Part shown: positions 58,181 through 64,000 of the stretch, piece by piece
Layout: each line of letters begins with the position of its first letter
Position numbering within the stretch: position 1 is the first letter of the stretch
Origin: Pleurodeles waltl
Taxonomy: Eukaryota; Chordata; Amphibia; Caudata; Salamandridae
Direction of reading: 5' to 3'
Assembly: GCF_031143425.1 (NCBI RefSeq)
Contig: NC_090451.1
Span: forward strand, 349,440,339-349,504,338
DNA length: 64,000 nt
Translations under genes and position numbers: made by a program
Notes under the pieces: model-generated
The model's database searches: none
Told to the model about the DNA's origin: nothing
The model's input: only the letters and a program-made list of their open reading frames with translations

Positions 58181-61100
58181 GTAAGCAATGCTGTGGAGTG
58201 CAAATGCAAAGGATAATACCTGTGCTAACTGAAAAATTATCTTTCTTATGTTCCAATCAATAATTAATCCCTCTTAAAGATACTAATTTTCTTTGAATTT
58301 GATTCTTTGCTTTGCTTACTGGCAGAAGGACTAAGAGGGACAATTTCAGGTGGGGAATGGGAGGTGCTTGGAAAACAGCAGAAGAGAGTGGTATTGAAAG
58401 TGAAATCCCTCCATGTTTAAGTAAATAGTATACATAAGGTACAACTCTAAAGAGATGGATAGTTCAGCAGTTTACACAAGTGTTTAACAGCTTTTTGCTT
58501 CCGGATATATTGCTTCCTTGTGGGACAGCAATCAAATTTGGTTATTCTATCACTTCTGCACTTATAAAAGTACCCTCCAGAAGGGCTGGTGCTGTACCAG
58601 ATGTTCATAATATCCACATGACCAAACTTTACATTCAATTAATGTCAATTGAAAATTCTGCATTGACTGATTACTGTTGAACTTTGACCTGTTGCTATTC
58701 ACCCTTTTCAACATTAATTTCCAGTTTTCAGGGGTCTATTTGATCTAAATTGTAAAGTGAACCTGACTTTTGGAAGACTAATGCAATTGAGTGAGTTTGG
58801 TGCAAAAAACTGAGTGACTGATGTAGAATGGGCTACTTTAGTTCAATTACTCTATCAAAAACAACTGTATTTTAAAATGTTAAATAGCATGAATAGTGGT
58901 AGACATAATTGTTGAGGTATTAATAAATGGTCTGATTTGACAATAATTGCCCCCTTGGTGTTGGAATTTTCCAGCCTTCAGAGGTTCTTGGTCTGATAAC
59001 AAAATGAAAGGCAGTTAGTCAGTTTTGTAAAAGTCCCTGTGTGGTAACAGTTCGTGAAGGGATTACTCCAGGTCACAGTAAATGAAAAAATGGTCATCAC
59101 CACATCTAGGAATACCTGTGATGGTACAAAACTAGAAGTAATGTTGTCAACAGACTCTACTCTATGTGGCTGACTCAAAGCACTGTGTACAACCAAGTCA
59201 AATAGAACTTTAGCATACATGGACCCAAGGACTTGTCTTCATTGTGGTGTAACTATCCTGATTAATATATGTGGGTGCACAGGTATCACCTATGAGCTAC
59301 AATATGAAAATACAATTAATTAGAAAGGGAAGTAAGTCCATGAGTTCCTCACATCGAAGTAAACATTGCTTTTCCAAATCTTCAATCTAATAATGTAATA
59401 ATTTCTGCAGGGATGTAACGCATTAAGCGTGGATCAAGCATCCACCCACAATTAATTAAGGAGGATCAATAGGCAGGAAAAGGGAGAATCTTGAACTTTA
59501 ACACTCAATAAAGCTCAATAAAGAGCAAAAAGGAAACATCTACTACAAAGCTATTCCTCTTTTCAGTTTTTGAAAATTTATTCAAATAACAGTTTCATTA
59601 CAGAAAGTAAAATACATGAGTTAATCATGGGAATTAGCATAAACCAAAACCATAACAAATGCAATAATGCAATGTTTCTTTAACAAATTATGTATGCCAC
59701 TGCACATCTGGAAGTCAATCAAATAATAGTAAATGGGTTCTAAAAACAGAATGGACCACACACATCTTGCCTCTTTAAGGAACAAGCCGAAAGTACAAAA
59801 GATATCTGTTTTTTCCCCAAAAGCCCTTATTTTTATAATGTTCTGGAGAATGAAAACACACAATTTGCATAGCACAACATTAAGTAAAAGCAGCACTGAA
59901 ATATTACAGTGACCCAATCAGCCATCAATTTAAAACCAACTTCTACTTGTACATTATTTGTACTGGTGAACAGTGCAAATAATTTGTTGCACATAAGAAA
60001 TGGTATGTTTTGTTAATGCAAAACAGGAGGAAAAAAAATGAACTTATTTTCCACATACGAAAACATTAAAGTGTTAACGGAGGCTCAGCTGAGCAGCACT
60101 GAAATTTTGCAACATCAGAACATCCTTTACTGGAAAAGCTAGTGAAACATTATTTTGTTACATGCAAATAGAGACCACGGTTTACAGATGAACCTAAATG
60201 ATTTTCTGAAGGCAAAATAAAACACTAATGTGCACAGCTCGTTCACAGCAAAATGAACATGCACTCTTTTGTAATACAGACTAGTGAGCAAACCTAAATT
60301 AGGCACTTTTATTTTAATACAAGGTAGACTCCCTTATGTGCAACCAACATTGTTGAACAGTATAATTGCCTTAAATGTGAAGACTACGGTGAGGGTCCAA
60401 TATGGACAACATGTAGCGTAAACAGCGCCAATTGTAGAGTGAAAGGAAATCAATCAAGGGTTCTTACTAGGCTCTCTCCCCTTAGCCATCTATGTTAAGG
60501 AATGTTAGTATCCCACATACAAGCTACAAATAATGTTTTTAAAATTAGCAGGTAGGTGATTCGATTGCTAGAGGAGTATGCAATGACTTTGAAGTCTATT
60601 GTGCCTTACATCAAATCGTGTGCTCAACAAAAAGAAGACAAACTGTAGATGGGTGTCAAAACTAGAAGTTTGTCAGGGAGATTTCTTCATTCCGGTTCAG
60701 CTGAACATAGACATGTTATATTTGGGTCATTGGTCACCTAAAGAAAGATAGTGTAATCCATTTCACCATGTCCACATGCAAGGCTGCATCTATAGTGGAC
60801 TTTTGATGGCTGAATTAAGGCATGATTCTGAAGCTATATGTGTCCGGTATCCAGTGACAACAGAGAGGTACAAGGAAAAGTGTACATTTATTGGCAATGC
60901 ATCTGATTCTGCTCCGACTTTTAAACTTTTAAAGAAGAGAGTTTTTACTTGAATAACTGGAGGAGACAGTCACTTGTTTTGACTATGTGGGATTTGAGAC
61001 TTATTATTCAATATTATGCATCTGGAGTTTTTGTAGATTGCGGTCGTAATGCAGCAGAGGCCTGGTAAATGTTAAGGGAAGAATCCTGGATTGCCACTAA

Positions 61101-61250
61101 AATGGAAAGGCTTTACTTGGGATTGGAAAAACAACAGTATGGCACCAGGCCTGATGCCATGGGGGGAAAGAATGTGACAGCAGGTGACTGATGTATAAGA
61201 GGTGTTGTTGATTGTATTCAAATTTCTATGTTTTTGTATGACTAAATTGA
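58181..61250 (+). other. Transporter intron, left part; no feature recognised
   Basis: Between the two slc7a10-like exons. Nothing coding or clearly repetitive was identified. Confidence 0.5.
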
Positions 61251-61257
61251 GAACCTG

Positions 61258-62250
61258 ACTATAATGTCCCTGTAACCTTTGTTTTTTTAAGTGAATATAT
61301 ACATAATTTGATTTAATAGCATATAAAGTGGTGGTACATACAAATCATACAAATTTAAACATCAAGGTTTCCGTACAAACACCATATTTAACACATAAGT
61401 AAAACAAAAGACTAAGCATAGTTTACAAATTGGGAACCATCTTATAACAGTTCTTTGCGCAACAAATACAATTATCACTCTGAACAAAATGAAAAATACA
61501 GGATTAGTATTCGCTGTCCTTCCTCTTTTTTGCAGTGTATGTTCATATATCAATATTTACTAAGCATTTAGTTTCATATATGAGAAAAATCATTTTGTTG
61601 GTGTAATTTTCGTGTACAAAGTCAGAGAGAGGACATAATACCATGGAACCATCAATGCCATCTTTAAATAGGACATGAACATAGTACTTAATGATTATCA
61701 AATATTTATCGCTGACTCCCTTGCACAGCAGTATGATATAGACAAATATTTACATTCTGAATCATGTTATTAAAACAACAATATTGCAAATAAATTATCT
61801 CAAGTAACTATATCTCGTGCCCTAAGGTAACTATAACTCACACCTCAGCCATGCACAGTTTATTCCTCAAACATTTTGCTGAAAATATTACATTGATATT
61901 ATCAATGATGTTATCAAAAATGTCATGATTCCGTAATTTGTGGGGTAATAAGCAGTGTGTGGCGAGGGCACGAGTTTAAGTACATTTAAAGTGTGAGCCT
62001 AACTATAATGTCCCTGTAACCTTTCGTGTTTTTAAGTGAATTTCTATGGTTTTTTTTTTATTCCATTTCCTAATTATAACGCCTCTGTAACCTTTCGTTT
62101 TTTGGGTCAATTTCTATGGTTTTTTAACGTAAAGTAATTTTCATTACTATACGTTAATCCACCCAAACTCACAGCCCTTTGGACGTGTACGGTGGGAGTT
62201 GGCGGTGGTTACACCAAGCATTCCAGAAGTGGATAGTGGGTGTTTTGGTT
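61258..62250. repeat. MITE-like repeat pieces in the transporter intron
   Basis: CTATAATGTCCCTGTAACCT occurs at about 61,258 and again 744 bp on (about 62,002). A third, diverged version (TTATAACGCCTCTGTAACCT) follows about 71 bp later. A 13-bp-stem hairpin, AACGTAAAGTAAT and its near-complement, lies at 62,126-62,155. The family is not identified. Confidence 0.5.
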
Positions 62251-62309
62251 AACATATACCTAAGATCCCTAACTTGAGATCTTTTCCCTTGTTAGATGCA
62301 ATTCATTTT

Positions 62310-63010
62310 TTAGAGGTTTACAGGTACAGAGATCATGGAAAAGTCACAGAAAAAGTATTCTTCAACATTTAGAATATCTCTTCTTGGACTTGCAGCACAT
62401 CTTAACTCACTTTTCACCATGCCATCTATACAATAAGAAGCTGCCTCATCCTCACCTGACACTAACAACTTGTTCCAAAATTTCAAAGTGGCTTTCTCCA
62501 AGATGTTATACCATGACGTCAGCCCAGTCTCCAACCCTATTGCTTGGAGTGTAGCTGATTTGGGTAAATTCAATACAAGTTTAAGAGACAGGCTTTCAAT
62601 ATTTTCCCAATTCTGCATGCCACCCAAAAATAAAATGCCTGATCTATATAAAATTAATACCTGAAAAGTAGTTAGAATTGATCTAGTATCTACCCCCTTA
62701 TACTGTGTCCTCAATTTGCATAGACCCTTTATTTTTTGAAGGGCATTCACTTTTACCATTTCACAGTGGGTTTTCCAGCTTAGATTGGAGGAGAAGCGCA
62801 TACCCATATATCTATAGGCATTCCTTCATCAATCTTTGTTGTACCTAGATGCCACTTAAATCTATTTTTCTGGTACCCAAACATCGGTCTTTTAGTTTTA
62901 CCCACATTCAACCTTTTTTTCCCACAGTAACAAGCAAATGCATCCAGTTTAATCTGAAGGCAAATCTGGTTCCTATCCATAATTACATGGTTGTTCACAT
63001 AAAGTAAACA
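62310..63010 (-). mobile_element. LINE RT fragment in the transporter intron
   Basis: The minus strand reads QIKLDAFACYCGKKRLNVGK then TKRPMFGYQKNRFKWHLGTT, the end of an RT palm. The next frame gives GMRFSSNLSWKTHCEMVK, ILTTFQVLILYRSGILFLGG and LKFWNKLL, the thumb and connector of I/Vingi-like LINEs. Both ends are truncated. It is antisense to the host gene. Confidence 0.7.
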
Positions 63011-63374
63011 TGCTATCTGTCGACCTCTCTTTTAGTGCTACAGATGATTTGTGAAGATGATTCAAGAATTTCCTTGAGAATAGCAATAGTGGAGCAAGAG
63101 GTTGCCAAGAAGCCATCAGAGCATTCAATGAGGGAGATGTCAAGGGACTGGTTGGCAAAGAATCTAATATATCTCACAAAAAAATAAGCATGTACCAGCA
63201 AAGTGATCAGTGGAGGGGTAAACTCTCTCAGGATTTACTGAACAATAAAGGCAGTTCAATTGATGCAGATCGGGTCTCCGAAGAAGGACAAAGGAGTAAT
63301 CAAATACAAAGTCAATAAAGCACAGTTTATAAATTGTCTTTAACAGAATGGACTGAACAAAATAATAATGCAAG

Positions 63375-63464
63375 TTTTTGTCAAATAGAGTTGTATACAA
63401 AAAAAGGAATATATATATGTTTTTGTCAAATAGAGTTGTATACAAAAAAAGGAATATATATATA
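63375..63464. repeat. 45-bp direct repeat (two copies)
   Basis: TTTTTGTCAAATAGAGTTGT followed by ATACAAAAAAAGGAATATAT, repeated at 63,375 and 63,420. It probably arose by slippage beside the TA tract. Confidence 0.9.
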
Positions 63465-63469
63465 TATAT

Positions 63470-63500
<31 letters not shown>
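63453..63500. repeat. (TA)n microsatellite
   Basis: Nearly pure TA with one GA interruption. A T19 or so homopolymer follows at 63,532-63,551, about 45 bp before the exon. Confidence 0.9.
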
Positions 63501-63509
<9 letters not shown>

Positions 63510-63596
63510 CCTAGATTACATAGAATTGCATCATTTTTTTTTTTTTTTTTTACTGCTTATAGGTACAATGTGCTAACATGTCTATTCTTTCTCTAG

Positions 63597-63774
63597 ATTA
63601 ACCTGATTATTCCAATTACGTATCTGGCATTTTGGGCATTTCTGCTCATCTTCAGTTTTTACTCAGAACCAGTCGTCTGTGGAGTTGGCCTTATTATCAT
63701 ACTGACAGGAGTACCTGTCTTTTTTCTGGGCGTGTATTGGAGGAACAAACCAAAATGTATAAATAGTTTTATTG
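63597..63774 (+). CDS. slc7a10: slc7a10-like (Asc-1) amino acid transporter, next exon
   Basis: A 178-bp exon between the acceptor TTTCTCTAG and donor GTGAGG, entering in phase 0 and leaving in phase 1. It encodes [40 protein letters not shown] and [13 protein letters not shown]. These are the last two transmembrane helices of the 12-helix LAT-type transporter and the start of the cytoplasmic tail. [19 protein letters not shown] matches SLC7A10 better than SLC7A8 ([20 protein letters not shown]). The remaining C-terminal tail should be encoded beyond the window. The 5.4 kb intron before it carries LINE and MITE debris. Confidence 0.85.
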
Positions 63775-64000
63775 GTGAGGACCAGTTTTACTTTACTGTA
63801 CAAAACATTATACAATCTCTTTCATTCTGAATGTGAAGTGTAATGCATTGTTTTGATACTTCAATACTTGAAAACGTTTGGAGCATAATGTATGAGTTTG
63901 CTTATTATTTGCATGCTATAAACCAAGCAAGGGATTGCCCAGTATCCTCACCGCCCCTGGGTTATCAATATCAATGTAGTATTTTTATGTCAGGAAAGTT
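63775..64000 (+). other. Start of the next transporter intron
   Basis: Begins GTGAGG; no further exon is seen before the window ends. Confidence 0.6.

Noticed and set aside
58031..63774. slc7a8 (LAT2) or slc7a5 (LAT1) as identity of the transporter
   Set aside because: SFINYLCYGVTI and IIILTGVP fit Asc-1 better than the corresponding LAT2 and LAT1 segments as remembered. LAT2 remains the nearest alternative.

Overview
This window is vertebrate nuclear DNA, most likely from a salamander and specifically of newt type. Almost all of it is transposable-element sequence. Two well-conserved coding exons of an Asc-type amino acid transporter (slc7a10-like) sit near the right edge on the + strand, separated by a 5.4 kb repeat-bearing intron. 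The newt inference rests on the element mix: DIRS-like, L2/CR1-like, L1/Tx1-like and I/Vingi-like LINEs, Harbinger elements, and LTR-like repeats that begin TGTAGGAAAG. A very large Harbinger element carrying Myb-like genes also fits; from memory, Harbinger elements with Myb-like genes are reported as strongly expanded in Pleurodeles waltl. The species is an inference.

Layout. 0.6-2.0 kb holds a decayed DIRS-like retrotransposon (-) and 2.3-2.43 kb a tRNA-derived SINE-like stretch (-). 3.9-10.6 kb is an almost complete APE-type LINE (-): an ATC-repeat tail, ORF2 with one in-frame stop and one frameshift, an open ORF1, and a 5' region of eleven 91-bp GC-rich tandem monomers. 10.6-14.3 kb is older repeat sequence, including a Harbinger-like non-autonomous insertion. 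14,327-27,564 is a 13.2 kb Harbinger element with matching termini. It carries three genes that can be assembled without a broken frame: a two-exon transposase (+) with a 9.1 kb intron, a three-exon Myb/SANT gene (-) lying inside that intron, and a two-exon Myb/SANT gene (-) reading in from the right terminus. The intron also holds a 4.4 kb minisatellite with a 1,528-bp higher-order period.

28.3-34.1 kb is a second, older LINE of the first LINE's general type (-). 35.8-43.9 kb is a nest of L1/Tx1-like (+), LTR-like and two L2-like (-) pieces. 45-50.5 kb holds more LINE remnants. 52,379-55,320 is a 2.9 kb palindromic element flanked by 15-bp direct repeats, with roughly 1 kb inverted arms and a hammerhead-ribozyme-like motif in each arm. 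57,690-57,879 is a 190-bp foldback MITE whose termini resemble those of the big Harbinger. It lies 151 bp upstream of the first transporter exon.

How the parts work together. In Harbinger elements, transposition needs the DDE transposase plus a Myb/SANT-like partner that binds DNA and brings the transposase to the nucleus. Here one element encodes a transposase and two different Myb/SANT proteins, and could in principle mobilise itself and short relatives such as the MITE. All gene structures come from reading the sequence by eye. Splice sites are predictions supported by consensus dinucleotides and by exact phase agreement.
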